DNA of 64,000 bases, taken from positions 1-64,000 of the forward strand of contig NZ_SWKP01000003.1 of the NCBI RefSeq assembly GCF_005871165.1, given 5' to 3'. Source of the stretch: Maricaulis alexandrii (GTDB lineage: Bacteria; Pseudomonadota; Alphaproteobacteria; Caulobacterales; Maricaulaceae). Made by a program: the position numbers and the translations under genes. How positions within the stretch are numbered: the stretch's first letter is position 1; the number at the start of each line of letters is the position of its first letter. Positions 23,869 through 32,122 of this stretch are shown here, piece by piece. A model generated the notes under the pieces. That model saw only the letters and a program-made list of their open reading frames with translations. It was not told where the DNA came from and made no database searches.

Positions 23869-25464
23869 GTGACGGACACGATCCAGACCCAGTCAGAGGC
23901 AGGCGGGACAGACGGGCCCGACGGTGCGGACACGGAACCGGCCGGTGAGACCCGCTGGCTGAGTGAAGCGGAACGCCGCGACCGGGTGGATATCTGGCGG
24001 GCCGAGACGCAATCTCCCTGGGAAGCCGGGATCGGCGGACTGCTGGTCTGGGGCCTCTGGCGGACCCTCTATAAGGGTGTGCAGCCGGCCTGGCTGGTCG
24101 GCTCGCTCCTGATCGCCGGCTTCTACCTCCTGACCTGGCTCGACAGTGCCGGCGGTGTCGACCGGCTGGCCGCTCCGCAGCCGGACCGTCAGGCGAGGAT
24201 CGAGGCCGCCCTGTCCGGCGCCGTGCCCGAGGATGTGCCGGCGCGGCGTTTCTGGTCGGCGCAGATGGAAGGGGCCCTGATGTCCGGTCGGCGGCGAGAG
24301 GCCGATATCGACCTTTTCCGGGCCTGGGCGCGGATCGGCCCCGATCTGATCACGCGCGACCAGCTGGCCCTGGACATGCTGGCCGGTGCGGCTGGTCCGG
24401 AATGGCTGGATGCCCGCTTGCGGGCCGGTGCGCCGGGCGAGCGTGAACGGCAACTCTCCGGCGCGATCGCGCAGGCGCTGCGGGAGGGGCAGGCCCGCGG
24501 GCTGGTGCCGCCGGAACTCATCTTTGCCGATCCCGGCCTGGTTGCCCGCTACCAGGCCTCGCAATTCCGCTGGTCGGTGGCCCAGGCGAGTGCCCAGGCG
24601 TTTTTCCGGCGGCAGCAGCAGGGCGAGTTCGCCATGCGCTCCCTGCCGGGACTGGTTGCGCCTGATATTGACGGTCCGGCCCGTCTTTATGGGGGCGTCC
24701 GCCATCTCATGATCCAGGCCTGCGCCGGGACCGGCCCCCGACTGGAAGGCTGCGGAGCCCGCATCATTCCCGGCGAGGCGCCGGATGATCTCCGCCTCGC
24801 CCTGGCGGCGCTGGAATCCGGACTGGTCCAGCTTCACATTCCCTCCAGTGCCGTGCGCAACGGGGCGGAGACGCTGCAGGCCGCGCGTGAGGCAGGCCGG
24901 CTCTCGCCCGCCCTGGAGGCGCAATTGTCGGCGCACCTGTCCGGCCTTCTGCCGGCTGGTCTGGTTCGCGAAACCCTGGCCCGTGACAGTGTGCGGGCCG
25001 ATCTGGCCTTCGCCGCGCCGGACCGGACCGCCCGGACCCTGTATCACCGGCTGGACCTGCGCACGGCCGAAGGGGCGGTGGCCCTGTCGGAACTCCTGCG
25101 GGAACTGGATGCGCTCCGCGAGGCGACATCCCCGGTTCTGGCCATTCGCCTGATGAGCGGGCTGGAGGCCTATGAGGACGTCACCGCCATCCGCGCTCTG
25201 GCCGGCGTTATGGGGGAAGGGACGCTGGCTGCGCGCCAGCTCCTGGGCCCGCAGGCCCTGACACTCCTGGAGGCCACAGACCCGGTTGTCCGGCCGGGCG
25301 ATCCCATCGCCCAGCGTAATGCCATGCTTGCCCTGATCAGTGCAGCTTGCGTCCTCCTGTTAACGCTGATCCGCCTGATCTCCCCCCGCCATATTCGCCG
25401 GGCAAGCTGGTCAAACCTTGCTGATGCGTGGATATCGCGTTTAGCGCTTGGTAGGAAAACCTAA
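23869..25464 (+). CDS. large unknown membrane-anchored protein
   Basis: 531 residues from a GTG at 23869 with an excellent AAGGGGGGAGCGG ribosome site. The N-terminal 30 residues are Gly/Asp/Glu rich. Two hydrophobic segments lie at about 56-75 and 80-97 (LVWGLWRTLYKGVQPAWLVGSLLIAGFYLL, shown here in part) and a third at about 491-509 (ISAACVLLLTLIRLI). The roughly 390 residues between are helical, Ala/Leu/Arg rich and probably periplasmic, with a C-x5-C pair (CAGTGPRLEGCG). No domain is recognised. The topology suggests an anchored extracytoplasmic helical domain. Divergent from the dioxygenase gene. Confidence 0.6.
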   Translation: MTDTIQTQSEAGGTDGPDGADTEPAGETRWLSEAERRDRVDIWRAETQSPWEAGIGGLLVWGLWRTLYKGVQPAWLVGSLLIAGFYLLTWLDSAGGVDRLAAPQPDRQARIEAALSGAVPEDVPARRFWSAQMEGALMSGRRREADIDLFRAWARIGPDLITRDQLALDMLAGAAGPEWLDARLRAGAPGERERQLSGAIAQALREGQARGLVPPELIFADPGLVARYQASQFRWSVAQASAQAFFRRQQQGEFAMRSLPGLVAPDIDGPARLYGGVRHLMIQACAGTGPRLEGCGARIIPGEAPDDLRLALAALESGLVQLHIPSSAVRNGAETLQAAREAGRLSPALEAQLSAHLSGLLPAGLVRETLARDSVRADLAFAAPDRTARTLYHRLDLRTAEGAVALSELLRELDALREATSPVLAIRLMSGLEAYEDVTAIRALAGVMGEGTLAARQLLGPQALTLLEATDPVVRPGDPIAQRNAMLALISAACVLLLTLIRLISPRHIRRASWSNLADAWISRLALGRKT

Positions 25465-25627
25465 CGCGTGTAAGTATTTAAGGCAGGATTTTCCTGAAAT
25501 CGCTTAACCTAAAAGCAATCCTCTTTGCGCAATCATCTGCGTGTTCGAAGGCATTCGGACGTGGTGGTGGTAAGCGAGCGACAAGCCAGAAAGGCACGCT
25601 CGCCAGTGTAGAGTAAGGGAAAGACCC

Positions 25628-25900
25628 ATGGCTTTTACGGACGTAGAAACGGCCCAGGCCCATCAAGCAGTGTTCGCCGATCCGACCGGCGAAGATCTTT
25701 GCAAGCTCGGTATCCTGTATTCCACGGGACAGGGCGGCGAGATTGATTATGTCGAAGCGCACAAATGGTTCAATCTGGCAGCCCTGATGGGTTCGGAACC
25801 GGCGAAATACTATCGCCAGGAAATTTCCGACCAGATGTCGACCTTTGAAGTCGCCGCAGCCCAGCGCGCCGCGCGCGAGTGGCTCTCGACCCGTCACTAA
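25628..25900 (+). CDS. Sel1-repeat small protein
   Basis: 90 residues. It contains one Sel1-like TPR unit (DLCKLGILYSTGQGGEIDYVEAHKWFNLAALMGSEPA) followed by a helical tail QRAAREWLSTRH. The ATG is preceded by AGGGAAAG. Short single-repeat Sel1 proteins of this type occur widely in alphaproteobacteria, with unknown function, presumably protein binding. The 160 bases upstream hold an AT-richer tract likely to contain its promoter. Monocistronic in appearance. Confidence 0.8.
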   Translation: MAFTDVETAQAHQAVFADPTGEDLCKLGILYSTGQGGEIDYVEAHKWFNLAALMGSEPAKYYRQEISDQMSTFEVAAAQRAAREWLSTRH

Positions 25901-25993
25901 GGCTCACGCTCAATGACGCACTGGATGTGACCGGCGAATGGGGGCATTCGCCGGTTGCCGCTCTGCGGTGTGTTTGCGGAGGCTGTACCGTCA

Positions 25994-26236
25994 TCAGACG
26001 GGCGTGTCCTCCCAGTCTTCGCGGGCGTGCCTGGCGCGCAGGATGACAACGACGTCTTCCAGGTGGTCGCTGTAGATGATCATGTGGGCGCCGTGCGGAT
26101 GGCACCGCACGGGCGGTGTGATCTCTGTTCGCAGTCTCGCCGCTTCCGGATTGTCCGCCAGGAATTGGCAAGCCGTCTCCAGACTCGCGAAATACGCATC
26201 GGCTTGAGAGAGCCCGAAAGCCGTGGCTCCGAACAC
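25994..26236 (-). CDS. ParE/RelE-type toxin, 5' end apparently disrupted
   Basis: The conserved toxin sequence begins upstream of the first usable start. In frame from about 26275 the codons read LSRAAEQDLIDIYVFGATAFG, the standard beginning of ParE after about four residues. There is no ATG, GTG or TTG between the last in-frame stop and the GTG at 26236. The rest (ACQFLADNPEAARLRTEITPPVRCHPHGAHMIIY, split here, then VVILRARHAREDW) is a complete ParE body. A one-base insertion near 26276-26278 relative to the family would explain this. Either the toxin is dead or it uses a rare start. It lies immediately downstream of the antitoxin. Confidence 0.65.
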   Translation of the reverse strand: MFGATAFGLSQADAYFASLETACQFLADNPEAARLRTEITPPVRCHPHGAHMIIYSDHLEDVVVILRARHAREDWEDTPV

Positions 26237-26294
26237 ATAGATATCGATCAGATCCTGCTCAGCCGCCCGGCTGAGGCAGAAAGAGCGTGACGCG

Positions 26295-26543
26295 CTAATC
26301 TTCCGCGACTTTCAGCTGGGATCGTGCCGCTTGGCGCAAATCGCTCATCGAGCGGGTCCCGGCGCCGGACTTCACCGCTTCGGTCACGAGGCCCTGCATG
26401 TGGGCGATCTTCGCCTGCCGGTCCTGGTCTCGTCGGATCAGGTCCCGCACATAATCACTCGCATTGCTGTAGCGGCCGGTCGCGCTTTGCGCTTCGACCC
26501 AGTCTTTCATTGCATCCGGCAGAGACACATTCATCGTCGCCAT
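26295..26543 (-). CDS. ParD-type antitoxin (ribbon-helix-helix)
   Basis: 82 residues from the ATG at 26543, which has AGAGGTG upstream; the longer open frame to 26804 has no support. MATMNVSLPDAMKDWVEAQ is the RHH DNA-binding strand and helix, followed by GRYSNASDYVRDLIRRDQDR and a charged, flexible toxin-binding tail. This is the ParD/CopG family pattern. It precedes the toxin gene, as usual for parDE, and a perfect palindrome lies upstream of its start. The antitoxin itself looks intact. Confidence 0.88.
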   Translation of the reverse strand: MATMNVSLPDAMKDWVEAQSATGRYSNASDYVRDLIRRDQDRQAKIAHMQGLVTEAVKSGAGTRSMSDLRQAARSQLKVAED

Positions 26544-26574
26544 GGCGTCACCTCTGTCTTCCATCATGGCAGTT

Positions 26575-26591
26575 TTGGCAAAGATTGCCAA
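26575..26591. promoter_or_regulatory. candidate ParD operator palindrome
   Basis: TTGGCAA, three bases, TTGCCAA: a perfect 7-bp inverted repeat 32 bases upstream of the antitoxin ATG, where parD promoters are normally bound by the RHH antitoxin. No other symmetric element is seen in the 336-base stretch 26544-26879, which otherwise holds no supportable gene. Confidence 0.5.
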
Positions 26592-26879
26592 TTTCGAGGT
26601 CGAGCGATGCGTTTCGCGCGGGGCCGGGATCGCGGTGCTGCGGTTCCGGGACCAATGGCGTCTCTGGCGAACCGGTTTGGGGGCGCCCGTGATGCACGCC
26701 TGAACCCGTATTGGGTCCGCCCGGATACGGGTCCGATACCGGTCTGACCCCGTTCTGGGCCCCTTTTCATTAAATTGCGCGATGATTGCAGACCGTTTGC
26801 GCACAGGATGCAGGCCGGCGGAGCGGTGCTTGTGCCCGCTTGCGGAACCCTTTTATCCGGAGGACAGGGGCGTGGATTT

Positions 26880-27614
26880 CTAATTATTGATCGCGTTGGC
26901 GATGGCGTAGGACATCGCCTGGTCGAGCGGGATGATGCCTGTGACGTATTGCTCGACGAAGACATTCACCTCGGCAATGGTCGAGCGCGGCACGAAGATG
27001 ATGTCATGACGCCGGATCTGGACGGCATCGGCGCCATCGAGGCCCCGAAGCGCATCCCGCAGATTGACCGTCCGCATCATCAGATCCCCGCCGGGAATGC
27101 GTCTGAGAACAACAACGTCGCCGCGCGCGGCCGTATCGCGGAACCCGCCGGCCATCATCACCGCTTCCAGCGTGCCGACCGGGCCGGAGACTTCCACCAG
27201 GCCGGGCGAATTCACTTCCCCGCCGACAATGATGTTCTGCGGGCCCAGCTCGCCGCGCCGCACTTCCACGATCGGATCGACCAGGACATTGCGGGCATAG
27301 GCGTCGGCAACGGTATTGGCGATCTCGTAATCGGTCTGCCCGGCCACCATCACATTGGCCACCAGGGGCAGGGCGACCCGGCCGTCCGGCCCGATCAACA
27401 CCGTGCGCGACAATTCCGGTGCCGAATGCACGGTCACCTCGATCTGGTCTCCCGGGTAGAAGCGATATTGCGCATCCGTCTCCTGCCAGGCCGCAAATTG
27501 CGGTTGGCCCCAGGCCTCCGGCGGCGTGCTGTCACGCCCGGAACTGGCGCAGCCGCTGACGCTCACCGCCAGGGCGAGAACCGCCAGGGAAAGGCCGGTC
27601 TTGATCGCGCGCAT
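26880..27614 (-). CDS. hfsD: holdfast polysaccharide outer-membrane export protein HfsD
   Basis: 244 residues. The signal peptide has lipobox SVSGC, so this is a lipoprotein. The polysaccharide-export (PES) domain starts at about residue 48: YRFYPGDQIEVTVHSAPELSRTVLIGPDGRVALPL, written here in pieces by motif, is classical Wza-family sequence. SLBB-like segments follow, with NIIVGGEVNSPGLVEV and IIFVPRSTIAEVNVFVEQYV near the C-terminus. HfsD is the outer-membrane pore of holdfast export. It is divergent from hfsA with 88 bases between, a shared promoter region. Identification as HfsD rests on the surrounding hfs genes. Confidence 0.86.
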   Translation of the reverse strand: MRAIKTGLSLAVLALAVSVSGCASSGRDSTPPEAWGQPQFAAWQETDAQYRFYPGDQIEVTVHSAPELSRTVLIGPDGRVALPLVANVMVAGQTDYEIANTVADAYARNVLVDPIVEVRRGELGPQNIIVGGEVNSPGLVEVSGPVGTLEAVMMAGGFRDTAARGDVVVLRRIPGGDLMMRTVNLRDALRGLDGADAVQIRRHDIIFVPRSTIAEVNVFVEQYVTGIIPLDQAMSYAIANAINN

Positions 27615-27702
27615 GAAATATCCTTCCCGTCAGGGTGTTCGCGCCGATACTCCGCTGGCTTGGATAACAAATTTTTAAGCGCGAGCACGCTCTTATGCCG
27701 CC

Positions 27703-29247
27703 ATGACTCGCGCGTGGAATAATTCCGGTCACCCGGCCGGAGCGTCCAACCTGTCTGCGGATAGCCCGCGGCAGGAGCTGGACCTGTTCGACGTGCTGGC
27801 CCTGGCCTGGTCGGAACGGGGCTTCATCGTTCTGGTCGCCGCCGTGCTGATGGCGATCGGTGTCGCGGCGTCGCTGACCCTGCTCAAGCCCAGCTATACG
27901 GCCGAATCCCGGCTTCTCGTCCTGCTCAATGATGATCCCACGCCGGCTGCGGCGGGCTGGGGTGACGGCTTCATGCTCAACCAGGTCATGCAGTCGGAAA
28001 GCGAGCTGCTCAGCTCCAATGCGGTGCGGGAACTGACCTTCGAGACGCTGGGTGCCGAAGCGATTCTGGGTGAGCCGGTTGCCGGCGATGGCCGTGTTCC
28101 GGCCCTGAAAACCCTGCGGAGTGGATTTTCCGTCTCACGGGCGCCGAATTCCTCGGCCCTGAATGCCCGTTTCGAGACCGGTGATCCGGACCGCGCTGCG
28201 TTGATCCTCAATGCGATGGTGACGTCCTATCTTGCCTATCGCGAGCAGATCCTGGTCGAGACCGGCGTGTCCGGCCTGAGTGATCGCCGCCGCCAGGCCG
28301 ATGTCGCCCTGGCGGAGAGCGAGGCGGCACTGGAGGCTTTCCTGCGTGCCAATGGCTTGTCGAATTTCGAGACCGAGCAACAGACCGCGCAGAACCTGTT
28401 GGGCAATCTGACCGACCGGATCAATACCGCGGAATCGAGCCATGAATCCTATCTGGCCGGTGCCGCAGCCCTGCGTGAACGTCTCAACCAGATCCCGGAA
28501 CAGATTGAACTCTATGTCGAAAACGGCGTGTCGGGCCGTCTCCTGGATCTGCGCGCCGAGCGCGCCAGCCTGTTGTCGCGCTATCAGGAAGGCGCGCCCG
28601 CCGTAGCCGCTGTCGACCGTGAGATCGCCGCGCTGCAGAGCTTTATCGAGACCGGAGCGACGGACGGGCAGGGGCAGTCCCGCACGGGCCCGAATCCGGT
28701 CCGCCAGGAGCTGGAATCCGAACTGGCGACCCGTGAAGCCAATGCCCGCGCCGAAGCCTCGCTGGTCACCGCCCTGCAACAGCAATTGGCCGCGACCCGC
28801 CAGGATATCCAGCGTCTGCGCACGCTGAACCCGGCCTATACGCGCCTGGCCCAGGATGTCGCCGCTGCCGAGGCGGCTGCGTCCAACATTGCTGCGCTGG
28901 AGGCGGACGCTCTGGCCAGCCGCTCGCAGGCACCCGGCGCGGCCGATTTCGTCCGCGTGATCGACCGGGCCGTACCCCCGCTCGACGGCGCCTCGATGAA
29001 AAAGCTCGGCCTGGTGGCCTCGGCCGTCCTGTCCTTCGGGGTGGCTCTTTTCCTGGGATTGCTGCGCGGATACTGGCGCACCTATCTCGCCCCGGGCCTC
29101 CAATCCCGCTCCCGCGGCGGACCGGCCCCGATTTCCCCCTCCGGCGCCCCCGCGTTCGCGCCGCGGGCGGAGGATGTGCCGGTGCCGGCCAATGATCCGT
29201 TTGAGGGATTGCCGGTGCTGGCGCGCATCACGGATCGCACGGCGTAA
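27703..29247 (+). CDS. hfsA: holdfast chain-length/export protein HfsA (Wzc-like, no kinase)
   Basis: 514 residues. A cytoplasmic N-terminus leads into a first helix near residues 36-58, where the Wzz segment LDLFDVLALAWSERGFIVLVA begins. A long periplasmic coiled-coil region (about 175-405, Ala/Glu/Gln/Arg rich, e.g. ALQQQLAATRQDIQRLRTLN) and a second helix near 428-450 (LGLVASAVLSFGVALFLGLL) follow. A Pro-rich tail replaces the tyrosine-kinase domain of Wzc. HfsA is the inner-membrane co-polymerase that links polymerisation to the HfsD pore. hfsB follows after 69 bases. Confidence 0.86.
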   Translation: MTRAWNNSGHPAGASNLSADSPRQELDLFDVLALAWSERGFIVLVAAVLMAIGVAASLTLLKPSYTAESRLLVLLNDDPTPAAAGWGDGFMLNQVMQSESELLSSNAVRELTFETLGAEAILGEPVAGDGRVPALKTLRSGFSVSRAPNSSALNARFETGDPDRAALILNAMVTSYLAYREQILVETGVSGLSDRRRQADVALAESEAALEAFLRANGLSNFETEQQTAQNLLGNLTDRINTAESSHESYLAGAAALRERLNQIPEQIELYVENGVSGRLLDLRAERASLLSRYQEGAPAVAAVDREIAALQSFIETGATDGQGQSRTGPNPVRQELESELATREANARAEASLVTALQQQLAATRQDIQRLRTLNPAYTRLAQDVAAAEAAASNIAALEADALASRSQAPGAADFVRVIDRAVPPLDGASMKKLGLVASAVLSFGVALFLGLLRGYWRTYLAPGLQSRSRGGPAPISPSGAPAFAPRAEDVPVPANDPFEGLPVLARITDRTA

Positions 29248-29316
29248 GCGCGCCGTTAACCACGCATTTGGCAGTGTGTCGGGGAAGAGTGCGAATCGTT
29301 CCGGACCCAGCGCATC

Positions 29317-29946
29317 ATGAATCTCACCCACGACCTTTCCGAACTGGTCGATCAGCTTGAACCCATTGCCCGGCCGGGCGGTGAGGGGCGTGTGCTGATG
29401 GTTATGGGTGGCTCGCGCGGCGCGGGGGCTTCCACGGTCGCCCGGGAATTGTCGCGGCTGGCGGCGCAGCGGTCCACGCGCGGTGTCTGGCTTTATGATC
29501 TGGATTTCACCGGCAATTCCCAGAGTGAGGCCGCGCATGTTCGCGGGGATGTCTTCGACGCCCGTTTTGGCCGTGAGCCCTTCTGGTCGATCAATTCGGG
29601 TCAGAATCCGGCCCGCATCGTCGCGCGCCAGAGCGTTGTGCCCAATCTCTTTGTCACCCAGCTCCAGGCCCGCCGCGGCACGGTCGAACAGGTCGGCTTG
29701 CGCGCCGCGCCGGAATACTGGCAGGCCGTCCGCCAATCCATCGATCTCGCCGTCATCGACGCGCCGGCCTCCAGCCGGGCCCCCCTCGCCATGGTCGGGG
29801 ATGTGGACGGGGTTATCCTGGTCGCCGATGCGCGTCTGTCGCGGACGGACGGGGTCCTGGCCCGCCGCCAATCCATCGAAGCCCGCGGCGGCGTTGTGGC
29901 CGGTATCATTCTGAATCGGACAGGGTTTGAACGGAGCGTGGCATGA
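29317..29946 (+). CDS. hfsB: HfsB, ParA/CpsD-like partner of HfsA with altered P-loop
   Basis: 209 residues, resembling the cytoplasmic autokinase half of Wzc/CpsD. GRVLMVMGGSRGAGASTVAR at about 25-43 occupies the Walker A position, but the invariant P-loop lysine is Ala (A38), and the Arg/Ser before Gly replace the usual signature. WLYDLDFTGNSQSEAAH takes the Walker A' position, AVIDAPASSRAPL that of Walker B, and GVVAGIILNRT is conserved at the end. No tyrosine cluster is present at the C-terminus, so it is unlikely to be a BY-kinase. The stop overlaps hfsC by 4 bases. The role is inferred from position beside hfsA. Confidence 0.83.
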   Translation: MNLTHDLSELVDQLEPIARPGGEGRVLMVMGGSRGAGASTVARELSRLAAQRSTRGVWLYDLDFTGNSQSEAAHVRGDVFDARFGREPFWSINSGQNPARIVARQSVVPNLFVTQLQARRGTVEQVGLRAAPEYWQAVRQSIDLAVIDAPASSRAPLAMVGDVDGVILVADARLSRTDGVLARRQSIEARGGVVAGIILNRTGFERSVA

Positions 29947-31211
29947 GCCTCGCGGCCGCCCATGATCCGCCCTTCCTGGCCGCCATGCGCGCCGCGCCGC
30001 CGCTGAAATTCGCCGGATTTTTGGAAGGCGCGCTGACGGTTCTCTGCCTCTTCCTGTTTTCTCAGGGCCTGATCGGTCCCCTGTTCGCCGACCCGGAGAA
30101 TCCGGAAAGTTCGGTCGTCCTGCGCCTGATCTGGCTGCCGGTCTATGGCGTCACCCTGGCCCTGATCCTGGCCCGTCCCGGATCGTTTCTGGCCGCGATG
30201 GGGCGCAACAAGCTGATCCTTCTGGTGACGGGCATGACCATGCTTTCCGTGCTGTGGTCGATTGCGCCGGACACGACAATGCGGCGCTCCTTCGCGCTGA
30301 TCATGACCACACTCTTCGGCATCTGGCTGGCTTCGCGCTGGCAATGGCGGGAGCTTATCCTGCTGATTGCGCTGACGTTTGGCATTCTGGGGGTGCTCAG
30401 CACATTCATGGCTCTGGCCGTGCCCTCCCTGGGGGTGGACCAGGACGTTCACGCCGGAGCGTGGAAAGGGCTGTGGTGGGAGAAGAATGCGTTGGGTGCC
30501 GTGATGGGCTGGGGGGCCGTGTCGGCGTATGCCGCTTTGCGGTTTGATCCCCGGAGGCGGTGGATCTGGATGGGCGTGGCGGTGCTGTGTACGGCCCTGG
30601 TGCTCCTGTCGACCTCGAAAACGGCGCTGCTGGCCTGGTTCCTCGGTACGAGCGGAGCCATCGGCATTGCCCTGTGTCGGCGCGGTTTTGGCTTTGCCAC
30701 GACGATTCTCGTCCTGGGCGTGACGGGCGCTGGCCTGTTCGCACTCATCCTGGCCGTGGCACCGGTGGAGTTTCTGGAACTGCTTGGCCGGGATGCGACG
30801 CTGACAGGCCGGACCGATATCTGGGTTCTGCTGTCCCGCGAAGTCGCGAGCCATCCCTGGACCGGTTTCGGTTATCGGGCCTTCTGGGCCGTGGATGACG
30901 GACCGGTTTACTGGGTGCGGGCGGGAACGTCCTGGCCGGTCCCGACAGCCCACAATGGCTGGATTGAAGTGGCCCTTTCGATCGGTATTCCCGGGGCGAT
31001 CCTGATGGCGATCGTTTTCCTGCAATCGGTAGTGCGCGCTTTCGGCCGCCTGTTCCGGGGCACTGAAGCCTATTGGGCCTTGCCCTATATCGCCCTGATC
31101 GCCGTCGTGTCCGTGTCCGAGAGTAATCTCATGTCACAGAACTCCCTGGGCTGGGTGCTCTTCGTGGCGACAGCGGCCAAGCTGGCCGACAAGCGCGCCC
31201 GTGCTGCCTAG
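29943..31211 (+). CDS. hfsC: holdfast polysaccharide polymerase-like protein (HfsC/Wzy family)
   Basis: 422 residues with ten or more hydrophobic helices and the large periplasmic loop of the O-antigen ligase/Wzy_C family (about 275-345). ALSTSKTAL-type sequence (VLLSTSKTALLAWFL) is near residue 225, and GRTDIWVLLSREVASHPWTGFGY is in the loop. AHNGWIEVALSIGIPGAIL shows the conserved H-N-x-x-[IL] signature. Caulobacter encodes two such holdfast polymerases (HfsC and HfsI); position after hfsB favours HfsC. The stop shares a CTAG with the convergent glycosyltransferase gene. Confidence 0.8.
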   Translation: MSLAAAHDPPFLAAMRAAPPLKFAGFLEGALTVLCLFLFSQGLIGPLFADPENPESSVVLRLIWLPVYGVTLALILARPGSFLAAMGRNKLILLVTGMTMLSVLWSIAPDTTMRRSFALIMTTLFGIWLASRWQWRELILLIALTFGILGVLSTFMALAVPSLGVDQDVHAGAWKGLWWEKNALGAVMGWGAVSAYAALRFDPRRRWIWMGVAVLCTALVLLSTSKTALLAWFLGTSGAIGIALCRRGFGFATTILVLGVTGAGLFALILAVAPVEFLELLGRDATLTGRTDIWVLLSREVASHPWTGFGYRAFWAVDDGPVYWVRAGTSWPVPTAHNGWIEVALSIGIPGAILMAIVFLQSVVRAFGRLFRGTEAYWALPYIALIAVVSVSESNLMSQNSLGWVLFVATAAKLADKRARAA

Positions 31212-32122
31212 CTCGGCGCGGCGACAGTCTGTCCGTAGAAGCGCGGCTCGAACGCCTTGATCCAGAACAGTTTTCCGACGCCCTGTATGCCCTTGTCCAG
31301 CAAGGTGGCCGCTTTTGACGGTGCGACCAGTGCGGCCAGGGCGGCCAGCGGTGTGTAGACCACGGCCTGACCCAGGCCGACGGCCATCCAGAACGCAATC
31401 CTGACCGGCTGACCGGCATGACGGGCCGTTTGGGTGGCGCCCTGCCCAAAGGCAAAGGAGCGGGCCGCCAGGTAGCCCCAGGTCGTGCGTTTCGGGTCGA
31501 CCCATTCCACACCGGAAGCTTGCACAGACCAGGCAAAGCGTGCGCCCTGGCCGGCCAGCATCAGGAAGAAGACATCATCCTCCCCGCCGGACACATTCAT
31601 GCGCGGGTCGAACGGCGCCTCTGGCAGCGTGAAGGCGGACCGGTCGATCAGGGAATTGCCGCAGCCATAGGGCTTTTCCAGCTTTTCATCCTGATCCGGC
31701 CCGGTGCGGGAATAGAGACGAAGGGCGAGATCGCCGCGGACCCCATCGGCATCGAGGGCCGCACCGCGCAAGGGGCCAAAAATCACCGTCGCGTCGAGGT
31801 CGGAGGCGGTGGCCAGCAGGGCATTGAGCCACACCGGATCCGCGGTTTCGTCATCATCCAGGAAAGCGATGAAACGGCCCTTGGCCGCTGCGAAGCCAGC
31901 ATTGCGGGCATTGGACACGCCGGGCCGCGGCTCATGGATGTAGCGGACCGGGCAGGGCGGGGCGGCTTGATAGGTGTCGATCACAGCGCGGGCGGAAGCT
32001 TCCGGGTCATTGTCGACAATCACCACTTCGTCGGGCAAACGCGTCTGCGCCAGTACGCTGTCCAGGGCGCGTCTGATACCGTCAGGGCGTTGGAAGGTCG
32101 GGATGATGACGGAGACGCTCAT
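31208..32122 (-). CDS. GT2-family glycosyltransferase of the holdfast cluster
   Basis: 304 residues from the ATG at 32122. GT-A fold: SVSVIIPTFQRPDGIRRALDS at the start, GVSNARNAGFAAAKGRFIAFLDDDETAD with the DxD-type metal site near residue 95, and GGEDDVFFL as the catalytic-base region near 200. A hydrophobic stretch near 240-275 suggests membrane association. It overlaps the hfsH stop by 4 bases, so it is the last gene of the operon hfsF-hfsG-hfsH-GT. It may correspond to HfsL or HfsJ, which also elongate the holdfast repeat; I cannot decide between them. Confidence 0.85.
   Translation of the reverse strand: MSVSVIIPTFQRPDGIRRALDSVLAQTRLPDEVVIVDNDPEASARAVIDTYQAAPPCPVRYIHEPRPGVSNARNAGFAAAKGRFIAFLDDDETADPVWLNALLATASDLDATVIFGPLRGAALDADGVRGDLALRLYSRTGPDQDEKLEKPYGCGNSLIDRSAFTLPEAPFDPRMNVSGGEDDVFFLMLAGQGARFAWSVQASGVEWVDPKRTTWGYLAARSFAFGQGATQTARHAGQPVRIAFWMAVGLGQAVVYTPLAALAALVAPSKAATLLDKGIQGVGKLFWIKAFEPRFYGQTVAAPS

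Noticed and set aside
26544-26804. N-terminal extension of the antitoxin
   Set aside because: The ATG at 26543 begins the exact ribbon-helix-helix domain and has AGAGGTG upstream; the extension would run through the operator palindrome.
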